Below are positions 51,701 to 59,350 of a DNA stretch of 64,000 bases, piece by piece (the first letter of the stretch is position 1; the number at the start of each line of letters is the position of its first letter). The notes under the pieces are model-generated. The model was given only the letters and a program-made list of their open reading frames with translations, was not told where the DNA came from and searched no databases. A program made the position numbers and the translations under genes. This DNA comes from a virus: the IMG/VR virus record IMGVR_UViG_3300037088_000797, positions 64,001-128,000 of that record; one strand, given 5' to 3'.

Positions 51701-52809
51701 TCTCCAAATAAACCTAAAACACCGCTATTTTTAGCACATAACCATAAACCGATATTAGATGTTGTACCTGCAGGTTGAACAAATACATTTGGTTTATCAT
51801 AAGTATTTGAACCTAAATATATGGCATGATAAGGTGTGCCTCTACCCGGGTCTAAATATAAATAACCATCCTGATGACCACTAACATAGCCAAGACATGT
51901 ACCCGGTTTTATAACTAAACTTATTGGTTGTGTTGGGTGATCATGTGCTTTAATTGTTACATTATTAGAATTTGCAGGATTACCAACAACAAGATTATCT
52001 TTTGTTATACATATACAAGTTGTACCGCTATCAAAAATTGAACCATTAATGAGATTATTACCTGCGGTATTAAATTTAGCCACATAATCATTTGTACCAT
52101 TAAGCAAAACACCTTTACTTAAATTACCGCTTCCATCAATATACATTATGTTTGTTTGTGTTGATGTCGGTAAATTCGGTATTTGAATTCTACCAATAGA
52201 AGTACCACTACCACCACTTAATACGATATTTCCACCTGCTGCACTTATTCCGTCACCACCGCTAAGTTTTAATGTTTTACCTACTTGACCAAATGATATT
52301 GCACTACCAGCATGAAGTAATAAATCACAATATGCTGCTGAACACAATGTAAGACCATCGAGTGTTGCACCAATACAAAGACAGTTACCGCTATAAGCTC
52401 CAATATTTACACCGCTTTGTGCAATCAATTCGATTTTTCTGTTCGATTTTGGTTTAATTGTTACTTTGCATCCGTCAGCAATATTGCCACCAAGAAGAAT
52501 ATTATATCTGTCTATACTAAGATTATCAGTAACAGTTGTACCACTATCAAAAATTGAACTAATCGTAATACCAGTAGTCGTACCTTTTAATAAATAATCT
52601 GTAAATCCTGATGGTACAACAAAACCGCCACCACTAATTGTAAGTGTTGTGTCACCAGTGATAATTGATAAGCCACCTGCCACTGAAATGGTCTTAAATT
52701 CTAAAGTGTTACCAGTAACGTTCTTGCATTTAAAAATGCAACTTCCAACACCAAGATTTACTCCTGTCGTGGCATTAGCAAGTAAATCTATGTTTGATCT
52801 ATCTGTCAT
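48715..52809 (-). CDS. Long tail-fibre protein with ~42 seventeen-residue repeats
   Basis: 1364 residues. The first ~550 residues hold beta modules shared with other fibres of the array (DNLSIDRYNILLGGNIADGC; GGTGGGGTITGATSLGSGYA). Residues ~570-1283 are about 42 tandem 17-residue repeats (NTTGxxNIALGxxALxxN). The cap SSRLHIANKAACSLIYGEFD matches that of 46441-48645, followed by a unique tail. It is likely a long side or tail fibre. It is the largest fibre of the array and lacks a clear own motif, although GTATTTGTA lies 32 nt upstream inside the next gene. Confidence 0.78.
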   Translation of the reverse strand: MTDRSNIDLLANATTGVNLGVGSCIFKCKNVTGNTLEFKTISVAGGLSIITGDTTLTISGGGFVVPSGFTDYLLKGTTTGITISSIFDSGTTVTDNLSIDRYNILLGGNIADGCKVTIKPKSNRKIELIAQSGVNIGAYSGNCLCIGATLDGLTLCSAAYCDLLLHAGSAISFGQVGKTLKLSGGDGISAAGGNIVLSGGSGTSIGRIQIPNLPTSTQTNIMYIDGSGNLSKGVLLNGTNDYVAKFNTAGNNLINGSIFDSGTTCICITKDNLVVGNPANSNNVTIKAHDHPTQPISLVIKPGTCLGYVSGHQDGYLYLDPGRGTPYHAIYLGSNTYDKPNVFVQPAGTTSNIGLWLCAKNSGVLGLFGDGGTYIGASSNYLGVFGDCLSKITPNNFCIIGNDTSVPSANACSLYLRGGDANGLTSIGGNLTLRSGTGTLTNGRVYVCGLPVKTVETCGIYIDSNGRLSTGVISGGTGGGGTITGATSLGSGYAVYATTTNYGLRFKSLLAGGGIGISCTANDITICGMGWSNLTNGSTVIGCGTIASGTTSLCNTFIGVCAGKSITINGLGNVGIGFEALCKTVGGCYNTAIGYQALVKNTDGKNNLSMGYQALCSNTIGSGNIALGTGALYANTTGGTNIAIGGSALSNNTIGYNNVAIGNTSLTTNTIGHDNIGLGYNSLRQNISGNYNFASGYLALYQNTSGCNNIAQGACALQFNTTGCDNIAQGCHALYSNISGSDNIAMGLNSLRVNTSGGCNIGIGCQTLYTNTTGSQNVALGVSALMGNTTGSYNIALGFTSLRNNTTGTDNISLGTSALSSNLTGTNNIGLGSTALQTNTSGCHNIGLGYAALYGNTSGCWNIAFGYSALKSNTTGNCNIAIGYYALFNNLTGCDNIAQGDSTLASNTTGVNNIALGKRALASNTNGYDNVALGLNALTTNTTGAGNLAIGNGALCLNTTGIYNVALGNNAMKANTTGQQDIAIGYGAMQANTTGTDNIALGFFALYSNTTGGDNIGLGNGAFQNNTVGCHNVGIGGSSLVFTTTGCFNTAVGSSSLSNNCAACYNTGVGYGALYYNSGGTGNAVLGYQAMYGSVVAGAKTGCYNVAVGYQALKNNSTGNDNVALGQNALNDNTIGSYNIANGYYAMNKNTTGTANIGIGIQALMNSTTGGNNIAMGSVALGYNTSGTANLAIGINALMCNTTGNYNIAIGYATMQGPNAPITGGNNIAVGQGSLICNTSGSWNIAIGYQSMTKNTTGIHNTALGYQTLYNNIAGSCNVTIGYTAGSGETNSSRLHIANKAACSLIYGEFDNNYVKICGCIEASCAIKPASCADVGMPNNSIYFSTNVGKLVYKDAGGTVNVLY
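48960..51102 (-). repeat. Array of ~51-nt coding repeats (17-residue units)
   Basis: About 42 in-frame units in the 1364-residue fibre, same consensus as the array at 46696-48309. Confidence 0.75.
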
Positions 52810-52833
52810 TTTTCCTGTTTTTTATTTTAAATC

Positions 52834-53991
52834 TTATGTGTTACAAATACAATCTTCTTGATTGCCACTCATGGTTACTGTTAATCCTACGCTACTTAAA
52901 TATGGATGAATGCAGAAACTACTACATGAACCGCTATTACCATCAGAATAATTCTGATAACAAATACTATCACCAGCACCTATATATACTTGTCCACCAC
53001 CAAAACCACAATATCTTGTGTTGTCAGTACACATATAGTTACTTGGGTCTATTGATGAGGTTATATCAGTATAATATGGATTTCCATTTGGTTTGCAGAA
53101 TATACAAACTCTACCACAAGAACCAATATTATTAATGGTTTGATTATAATTTATTGATAAACATACCCATTGACCAGTAGCTAATGGTTGATCAAAACTA
53201 ATAACACCATTGGTTTCAATACCAAAATCATTACATCTATTTAAAGTAATATCAACACTTGTTAATGGTGGTAAAGCAGGAGTTGTGCAACATTTAACTA
53301 CTCCATATCCAGTTTCTTCACAATTTTTTGCATACATTCTGAAATATGTCAACGTATTGTCCTGTAGACCACTTATTGGCTTACTGTATGGTATGCCAAC
53401 ACCAATATTACCCACAGTACAAACTTTACAAGCAGATATTGTTGGATTTGAAGTTACTTGTGAAAACGCTACACCATATTCACATATAGAATAATTGCCA
53501 TCAAATGTTACAATATTATTATCAACATGTAAACAACTTGCAGCTAAACAAGATACAGTTCCAGTTAAACCGCTTGGTGATTTGATGTTGGAATATGTGA
53601 TTGAAACACATCCTCTATTAACCGAACTACCATAAAAACCACTCTGTGTGAAAAAAGCACCGTCATCCCTTTCTAATTCAATTGTTCGTGCGGTACAACA
53701 AAGACGCATTCTGCCTGATGGAGTCCAATCAGGATAAGAAAATGGAAATAAATCTCCACCATTTGAACGTATAAGTGCGTCAAAACTTCTTATTTTGGCT
53801 GTTGGAATATCACTTGGAATTGAAGTTGTATGTCCTCTATTTGGATGTGCCATATCCCAAGCACCTATTGAAATGTATCTTGTTAATTGTGCCTGTTGTA
53901 AATTATTGATGTTTGTCGTGCTACCGCCAGTTGTAGTACCAGTCATCACGGTTGTAAGATTACCTACTAATTTAATATATGATCTGCTCAT
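52834..53991 (-). CDS. Cys-rich virion protein
   Basis: 385 residues with more than twenty Cys, many in pairs or CxC spacing (RMRLCC, CKVC, VKCC, CGRVCIFC, CICNT end). The N-terminus (SRSYIKLVGNLTTVMTGTT) resembles a virion attachment segment. FnIII-like elements are present (GVAFSQVTSNP ... FRMYAKNCEETGYG). A fibre-network or adhesin role is likely. Own late-type motif 14 nt upstream. Confidence 0.62.
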   Translation of the reverse strand: MSRSYIKLVGNLTTVMTGTTTGGSTTNINNLQQAQLTRYISIGAWDMAHPNRGHTTSIPSDIPTAKIRSFDALIRSNGGDLFPFSYPDWTPSGRMRLCCTARTIELERDDGAFFTQSGFYGSSVNRGCVSITYSNIKSPSGLTGTVSCLAASCLHVDNNIVTFDGNYSICEYGVAFSQVTSNPTISACKVCTVGNIGVGIPYSKPISGLQDNTLTYFRMYAKNCEETGYGVVKCCTTPALPPLTSVDITLNRCNDFGIETNGVISFDQPLATGQWVCLSINYNQTINNIGSCGRVCIFCKPNGNPYYTDITSSIDPSNYMCTDNTRYCGFGGGQVYIGAGDSICYQNYSDGNSGSCSSFCIHPYLSSVGLTVTMSGNQEDCICNT

Positions 53992-54005
53992 TTTATTATT
54001 TTTAC

Positions 54006-54014
54006 TATAAATAC
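54006..54014 (-). promoter_or_regulatory. Late-type promoter motif GTATTTATA
   Basis: Perfect AGTATTTATA copy, 14 nt upstream of the start at 53991. A second perfect copy lies at 54057-54065. Confidence 0.7.
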
Positions 54015-54056
54015 TAATTTTAGTACAAATACTGAATTCTATTCAATATTCTTATT

Positions 54057-54065
54057 TATAAATAC
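54057..54065 (-). promoter_or_regulatory. Second, upstream GTATTTATA copy
   Basis: Perfect copy 65 nt upstream of the start at 53991, after the terminator of the preceding unit. Tandem with 54006-54014. Confidence 0.5.
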
Positions 54066-54104
54066 TTTTAAAACAGTACTTGACAATAGATAATGAAAAT
54101 AAAA

Positions 54105-54130
54105 AAACCCACTAAAAATTCAGTGGGTTT
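54105..54130 (-). terminator. Rho-independent terminator after 54152-55063
   Basis: Stem AAACCCACT (54105-54113) / AGTGGGTTT (54122-54130), 8-nt loop, seven-T run on the minus strand. Confidence 0.85.
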
Positions 54131-54151
54131 AAAACAAATAAAATATGGCTA

Positions 54152-55063
54152 TTATTTTTGTTTATTTACTGCTTCAATAATTTTATTAATATCAAATACA
54201 TTAACAGTATCATACGGAAATTGTTGTATCTGTCCGCTTATATCAAATTGTTCAAGATAACTAAATTTATTAAGTTCACGAACATAATTTGCATTTGGTA
54301 AAACATTAATGTGTTCTGGATAACCAAATACTTCTGGTTTATTTCCAATCCAAACAACCGTACTCTGTAAATCAAGTGCTGCAGCTACATGTTGTGCGAA
54401 ACTATCAATGAATAATCTTTTTGTACTCAAAGGAAAACAAGCATATAATTCTCTGTAAGGAAGTGTCAAAGGTTCTACACCTTGTAAAATTGGTTGCTCT
54501 GGTGACTTAACATGAAGAATTCTGTAAGATTTACCGAAATAATTCACAAGTTTCTGCGCAATTTCAATTGGTATATCCCTGTACCATGATTTTTTGCTGT
54601 ATTGCCCCGTAGGAGAGCCACCATGCGTTTGTAATAGCATGATTGGTCTGTTATCTGGTTTTATTTTATCCTTCGCTATTTCGAGTTCTCTGGGGTTTAA
54701 ATAGATTTTTGGTTTATATCCATCCCAAGGAATACCATACATGTCACACCAAGACTGTGTAAGATGTTTGCGTTGTAATATATGATCTTCGCTAAAATAA
54801 ACCTCTTGACGAAAAATTTTGGTGTCAGCATTAACATAGTCATCAAAAAAATATTGCATCTGTCCAAAGGTATAAAAACGCCATACATCAGGATTGTAAA
54901 AGAACGGTCCGTCCCAAGCCGTAACAACTATTAATTTTCTGTCTGGATATGCTTTCTTTATTGCTCTGCAAACTGCTGTTGCACAAACCTGCTTCCCATG
55001 TCCCCCCTCTGAATGAAATATACAGAACTTATCACCTTGTTTAATTGAACCATCATTTTTCAT
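54152..55063 (-). CDS. GT9-like (heptosyltransferase-type) glycosyltransferase
   Basis: 303 residues. The N-terminal Rossmann start (FCIFHSEGGHGKQVCATAVC) and the C-terminal LFIDSFAQHVAAALDLQSTV, then VWIGNKPEVFGYP, match the GT9 (heptosyltransferase/ADP-heptose-binding) pattern. It may glycosylate fibre proteins, which lie on both sides, or host surface sugars. It shares a transcript with the upstream GIY-YIG gene and ends at a strong terminator. Confidence 0.75.
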   Translation of the reverse strand: MKNDGSIKQGDKFCIFHSEGGHGKQVCATAVCRAIKKAYPDRKLIVVTAWDGPFFYNPDVWRFYTFGQMQYFFDDYVNADTKIFRQEVYFSEDHILQRKHLTQSWCDMYGIPWDGYKPKIYLNPRELEIAKDKIKPDNRPIMLLQTHGGSPTGQYSKKSWYRDIPIEIAQKLVNYFGKSYRILHVKSPEQPILQGVEPLTLPYRELYACFPLSTKRLFIDSFAQHVAAALDLQSTVVWIGNKPEVFGYPEHINVLPNANYVRELNKFSYLEQFDISGQIQQFPYDTVNVFDINKIIEAVNKQK

Positions 55064-55084
55064 AATACGAATTTATTTAATTTT

Positions 55085-55789
55085 TTAATTATTTTTATAT
55101 TCCCACCTATAATCGTTTGTTTGTGAATAGGTTGGTATTCTTAAACACTTATTTATTAATTTTGAACTTATGCCAGTTATCTTTTCTGCTTCACCCTGAC
55201 CACAAAATTCAGCAACGATTTCACCATTCAATGTTCTTTGAATAATTGGAATGTTCCTTTTTGCTGCTTTTCTAAATACTATGTTTTCTTTTTCTTGTGG
55301 AGTTGTAAACCAATAACAATTAGCCGAACTCTTATTTATTTTTTGATTTAAAGCCAGAGATATTTTAGAAATACTAACATGAACATCATTACTGGCTTCT
55401 GTCATTGACAAATATTTTATTTTAAAATCACCATTTTCATCGTAACAATATAATTCAATTGTTGGATAAACATATGAACTTTCTGCTTCTCCACCGTCAG
55501 TAACATTTAATAATCTATTTGATTTTCGTAACTGTGCAATATATTTTCTTTCGGCATCTTTCCAAGTACTTTCATTACATTCTTCAAGTTTAATATAAAC
55601 TGGTTTTTGATCATCCAATTTCATTTTACGAATCCATTTATGAATTGGTGCAATTCCTGTTTTACTGTCTTCAATATGCTTCGATAATCTACGATTAATT
55701 TCATTCTTTGTTTTTCCAACATATCGAACATTTTTAATAGTTAATTCATTTCTGGGGTCAATTAATCCGTAAATGTAAACAACAGCCAT
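55085..55789 (-). CDS. GIY-YIG homing endonuclease with C-terminal DNA-binding modules
   Basis: 234 residues. The GIY-YIG domain is at the N-terminus (VYIYGLID...VRYVGKTKNEINRRL, with the downstream ERKYI helix and LLNVTDGGE). The C-terminal half has NUMOD/IENR-like helix-turn-helix segments (YLSMTEASNDVHVSISKIS and GEAEKITGISSKLINKCL). Seg-type phage homing endonucleases have this layout. A late-type motif lies 22 nt upstream and a double hairpin separates it from the fibre gene before. Confidence 0.85.
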   Translation of the reverse strand: MAVVYIYGLIDPRNELTIKNVRYVGKTKNEINRRLSKHIEDSKTGIAPIHKWIRKMKLDDQKPVYIKLEECNESTWKDAERKYIAQLRKSNRLLNVTDGGEAESSYVYPTIELYCYDENGDFKIKYLSMTEASNDVHVSISKISLALNQKINKSSANCYWFTTPQEKENIVFRKAAKRNIPIIQRTLNGEIVAEFCGQGEAEKITGISSKLINKCLRIPTYSQTNDYRWEYKNN

Positions 55790-55811
55790 ATTATAATTTT
55801 TTATACTTTTT

Positions 55812-55820
55812 TATAAATAC
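55812..55820 (-). promoter_or_regulatory. Late-type promoter motif GTATTTATA
   Basis: Perfect copy, 22 nt upstream of the GIY-YIG start at 55789, after the hairpins. Confidence 0.62.
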
Positions 55821-55855
55821 GAAGATAAACACGAAAATCTCGATTTACAAGAAAG

Positions 55856-55886
55856 AAAAATGGGAAATTTTTAGTTTCCCATTTTT
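55856..55886 (-). terminator. Second hairpin of a tandem terminator
   Basis: Stem AAAAATGGGAAA (55856-55867) / TTTCCCATTTTT (55875-55886), 7-nt loop, flanked by T-rich sequence. In transcription order it follows the GC-rich hairpin at 55897-55920. Confidence 0.72.
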
Positions 55887-55896
55887 CTTCGTATCG

Positions 55897-55920
55897 AGGT
55901 CCGCACACAGGTGCGGACCT
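55897..55920 (-). terminator. GC-rich hairpin just after the fibre stop
   Basis: A perfect 10-bp stem AGGTCCGCAC (55897-55906) / GTGCGGACCT (55911-55920) with an ACAG loop, unusually GC-rich for this genome. No T-run follows directly, so it may be an RNA-stabilising 3' structure rather than a terminator. Its stop-proximal neighbour TTCGTTA-GT-TAACGAA (55929-55944) is a further small inverted repeat. Confidence 0.6.
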
Positions 55921-55932
55921 TATATCTATTCG

Positions 55933-58134
55933 TTAGTTAACGAAAGAGAATACATACCATGAACCCAGAACGATATTGTAAACCAATTCAAGTGCACCGC
56001 CATCAGTATTAATGCTTGCATCGTTTCCAGCACCATCAATGTTGTTACCATTACGTGCAACTGTGATATTATTTGTCAATGCATTACTTGAAGCATCTTT
56101 GATTCTAAATACTAAACCATTGATTGGAGTTGCAGGTAATGTAATTGTAATTGCAAGACTTGAAGTATCAACTAACTGTACATAAGTGTCACCTGTTGTT
56201 AATATGATATCACCTGTTTGTACAGTCATTGCGTAAATGTTATTCTTGTCACCAAGAGCAGCACCACTAACTGTTTTAATTGTGCTATCGGCACTATCCC
56301 AAACAAGAACTGAATTTGAAACACTACCAGCAATTGGTTCTCCAATTTTAATTGTTGAACCACTTAAAAGAATTTCGGTACTACCCGTAATTTTAACAAG
56401 ATTACCAACTGCACATATATCTTGACCTATTAATCCAAGATATGCACAACCTACTGCACAAGTTTGAAGTTCAATTTGAGTACTACTAACACTAAGTGTT
56501 GTCGATGGACTAACCCATAAATTAATTTCAGTAGTAGCAGACATTGAAATGTTTTGTGAGTCTAATTTAAAACATACATCAGTATTAAGTGGATTACTGA
56601 TAGTAAATGAATTATTATCTATTGCAATTGTAGTATTACCAGTTAAAGTACCACCAAGACCTATTGCATTTCCACTGTTTTTATTTAAACCATTAGTTGG
56701 AGAAATATTTGTTGCGCCTGTTACGGTTGCAAGATAACCTTTAGTTATAAGTGACTCACTGGTGAAATTACCACTATAATCTGCAGCATAAACAATACCT
56801 TTTGAACCTGCATCAGTGAAAATATTACATGATGCTGTTATATCCAAGCAACCACCACCTAATACACCAAGACAAATACCCGCTACTGAACTAATCTCTG
56901 TAATTACTGAACAACTACGGAGAACAGTACATGCACTATCAATAATGAAATGTGGACTTGCAAATGTTACATCACCAAGAGTAACTGTACTTGAACCAGC
57001 AGCGATTTGTAATCCACCAACACCACCACATGCAACACAAAATGTATTTGCAGCAGTTTCAATAGTTGTTGCACCTGTTAAACTACCACCAAGAACAACA
57101 TTTTGACCGCATTTTGTTAAACCATTACATGCTGTTGTTATTCCACAACATGTTAAACCTGTTACATAAGCAACATCAGGAATTGAACAAGTGGTTATTG
57201 CACCAAATGTTGAAAATGGTTGTAAATAGTTAAAACCACTATATGTTGCAATATTTGCAGAATCTCCTTGAATTCCACCTGTATTAATTTTCAATGTTGC
57301 CAAACATGCACCAATATTTGTTGCGCCCAATTCAATTGTTGAGCAAGCAACACACATTTTTATACTAATATTTTCAGATATACCATCAATAATATTTAAT
57401 TGATTTGAAGCCACGTCAATAGTTGTTGCACCTGTTAAACTACCACCAAGAACAACATTTTGACCGCATTTTGTTAAACCATTACATGCTGTTGTTATTC
57501 CACAACATGTTACACCAGTTACATATTGTGCAGTTACCAATGAACGTGGAACAAATGTTGCTTCATAATCACCAGCATATGTTAAGCCAGATGGTGTTCC
57601 ATTATTATCAGTAATAACACCACTACCACCATATGATAAACTAAAATTACCACCTGCAACAACTTCTACACCACCAGTAACACAACCACAAATACTCGTA
57701 CAACCTTTACTACCAATACTAATTGTACTTGCTGCCTGAGTTGTATCATTAATTGCAATAAATGGAGCTGCAGATGCACCTTGAATAGTTAAAGTATGTA
57801 AACAAACATCAATTGTTGTATCACCAGTTAAATTACCGCCAAGACTTACAGTGTTACAACCTGATTTATGTAAACCATTATCGGCAGCAGTAATACCAGT
57901 ACTTGCTATACCACTATCCTTAATGGTTAAAGTACCACCAGTAACATCACTACTTGTAGCGTACCAATATTCAACACCATTTATATTTACCGTTAAACCA
58001 ACACTTCTCAAACCAACTGGTATCGCTGTATTTACAGCACTAACACTTGTGTATGGAACAGTATTGTTTAAATACTTTGCATCGAGTGGTTTCGGAATTT
58101 GAACACTTATATTGTCACCTAAATAAATTGCCAT
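55933..58134 (-). CDS. Tail-fibre protein, Cys-rich, with duplicated modules
   Basis: 733 residues. The N-terminal module (DAKYLNNTVPY ... RSVGLTVNINGVEYWYATSS) is shared with 59351-62101. The body contains two identical copies of VTCCGITTACNGLTKCGQN-type units and recurrent ADYS/SLITKGYL linkers. The C-terminus (TVQTGDIILTTGDTYVQLVD, TLPATPINGLVFRIKDAS, GNNIDGAGNDASINTDG) is a phage-fibre end also seen in the 59351 gene. One of several interchangeable fibres. Confidence 0.75.
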   Translation of the reverse strand: MAIYLGDNISVQIPKPLDAKYLNNTVPYTSVSAVNTAIPVGLRSVGLTVNINGVEYWYATSSDVTGGTLTIKDSGIASTGITAADNGLHKSGCNTVSLGGNLTGDTTIDVCLHTLTIQGASAAPFIAINDTTQAASTISIGSKGCTSICGCVTGGVEVVAGGNFSLSYGGSGVITDNNGTPSGLTYAGDYEATFVPRSLVTAQYVTGVTCCGITTACNGLTKCGQNVVLGGSLTGATTIDVASNQLNIIDGISENISIKMCVACSTIELGATNIGACLATLKINTGGIQGDSANIATYSGFNYLQPFSTFGAITTCSIPDVAYVTGLTCCGITTACNGLTKCGQNVVLGGSLTGATTIETAANTFCVACGGVGGLQIAAGSSTVTLGDVTFASPHFIIDSACTVLRSCSVITEISSVAGICLGVLGGGCLDITASCNIFTDAGSKGIVYAADYSGNFTSESLITKGYLATVTGATNISPTNGLNKNSGNAIGLGGTLTGNTTIAIDNNSFTISNPLNTDVCFKLDSQNISMSATTEINLWVSPSTTLSVSSTQIELQTCAVGCAYLGLIGQDICAVGNLVKITGSTEILLSGSTIKIGEPIAGSVSNSVLVWDSADSTIKTVSGAALGDKNNIYAMTVQTGDIILTTGDTYVQLVDTSSLAITITLPATPINGLVFRIKDASSNALTNNITVARNGNNIDGAGNDASINTDGGALELVYNIVLGSWYVFSFVN
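57060..57155 (-). repeat. 96-bp perfect direct repeat, copy 1
   Basis: Identical to 57417-57512, 357 bp (119 codons) apart, in frame, encoding the Cys-rich CCGITTACNGLTKCGQN module. Confidence 0.85.
57417..57512 (-). repeat. 96-bp perfect direct repeat, copy 2
   Basis: Identical to 57060-57155. Perfect identity in an otherwise diverged fibre gene suggests recent duplication or gene conversion. Confidence 0.85.
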
Positions 58135-58189
58135 ATTTTCTGTTTTTTATTATTGTTTCGTATAATTTTTATTCTATTTCTTTAAAATT

Positions 58190-59260
58190 TTATGGTAATA
58201 AGTAAGAGCTTAATGCAATTGTACCAACAGTACCAACAGTACCACTCATATACACATTATAACTAATACCTGCCCAACATGCGCTACTTATTGATATATT
58301 ACAAGTATCTGGATATTTATCACTTGGAGCAGATGCCATACAACCTCTACTTAAAGCAGTTTCACACCAATATGCTCTTGCTGCACAAGCAGCAGGAAGT
58401 GCAAACCAAGTCCATTCGCCAGTTGCACCAAAAATAACTGAAGTACATGTGCCAGCATATGCTGCCACTTTTGTTCCACCAGTTATAAGTGCGTTTGTTA
58501 CTGCAGGACGGCTACCACTTGAAAGTTTTCCAAAATAATATGGATATATACCAGTAATTGTATTTTCACATAAAGCACCAATAATACCAGCAGCTAATGG
58601 AGAGCCAAAGTTAGTACCTTTATTAGTTTTTGGTTGAACACCTACATCATAACATGCACGTGAACCCCAAGTATTTGCACCAGCCAGTACCGAATATGCA
58701 GTTACTGTTTCGGTATCTGAATTAGCAGTACATGCTTTTAAACCAACAATTTGTGCACCCGTAAAACAATAACATGTTGCACAATTACTTCTACATGCAG
58801 CAGCACTGCATCCTTGTGGATTTATTGAACCTCTGCTGAAATTAGCCGTTACGCTTAATGAGCCAATAACTGTACCAACTTCAAGGGGTGAAGTACTTGG
58901 TGCTAAACCAAGTGATGTCATACTTGGAGCAGTAAGAACTGGAGATATTTCAGGAAATAACATGTCTTGAATTATACAATTACTGCTTTTTCCAGTTAGA
59001 ACATATCCAACATTTATTCCACCTACACATACTGCAGCAGGAGTCAATAAATTATATATTGTAGTACCTGTAGCACCAGTGATTTTTAAATCAACATACT
59101 TCTTATCAACTATTTGAGTATTACCAGTAAATTCTGGATGTGTCTGATATCTTAAATCTCCAACTGTTGCAATAACAGTATTACCAGATAATATTAATAA
59201 TTCATTATCACTCTGAAATACTTTATTCTTATTTAAGTCTATTTTTGTAGTAAATGCCAT
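58190..59260 (-). CDS. Tail-fibre protein with Cys-rich C-terminal domain
   Basis: 356 residues. An N-terminal attachment segment (TKIDLNKNKVFQSDNELL), a linker (QTHPEFTGNTQIVDKKYVD), and a Cys-rich C-terminal domain of ~240 residues (NCATCYCFTG; YYFGKLSSGSRPAVTNAL; TKVAAYAGTC; GEWTWFALPAACAARAYWCE) shared with 62135-64000. A variant late-type motif lies 41 nt upstream. Confidence 0.72.
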   Translation of the reverse strand: MAFTTKIDLNKNKVFQSDNELLILSGNTVIATVGDLRYQTHPEFTGNTQIVDKKYVDLKITGATGTTIYNLLTPAAVCVGGINVGYVLTGKSSNCIIQDMLFPEISPVLTAPSMTSLGLAPSTSPLEVGTVIGSLSVTANFSRGSINPQGCSAAACRSNCATCYCFTGAQIVGLKACTANSDTETVTAYSVLAGANTWGSRACYDVGVQPKTNKGTNFGSPLAAGIIGALCENTITGIYPYYFGKLSSGSRPAVTNALITGGTKVAAYAGTCTSVIFGATGEWTWFALPAACAARAYWCETALSRGCMASAPSDKYPDTCNISISSACWAGISYNVYMSGTVGTVGTIALSSYLLP

Positions 59261-59301
59261 AATTTTTTGTTTTTATATTTTTATAATAATTTTTCCTTAC
59301 T

Positions 59302-59310
59302 TATAAATAG
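59302..59310 (-). promoter_or_regulatory. Late-type motif variant (CTATTTATA)
   Basis: One mismatch, 41 nt upstream of the start at 59260. Confidence 0.42.
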
Positions 59311-59350
59311 TTTTTAAAATCAATAACTTCCTTGAACCTTAAAATTTATT

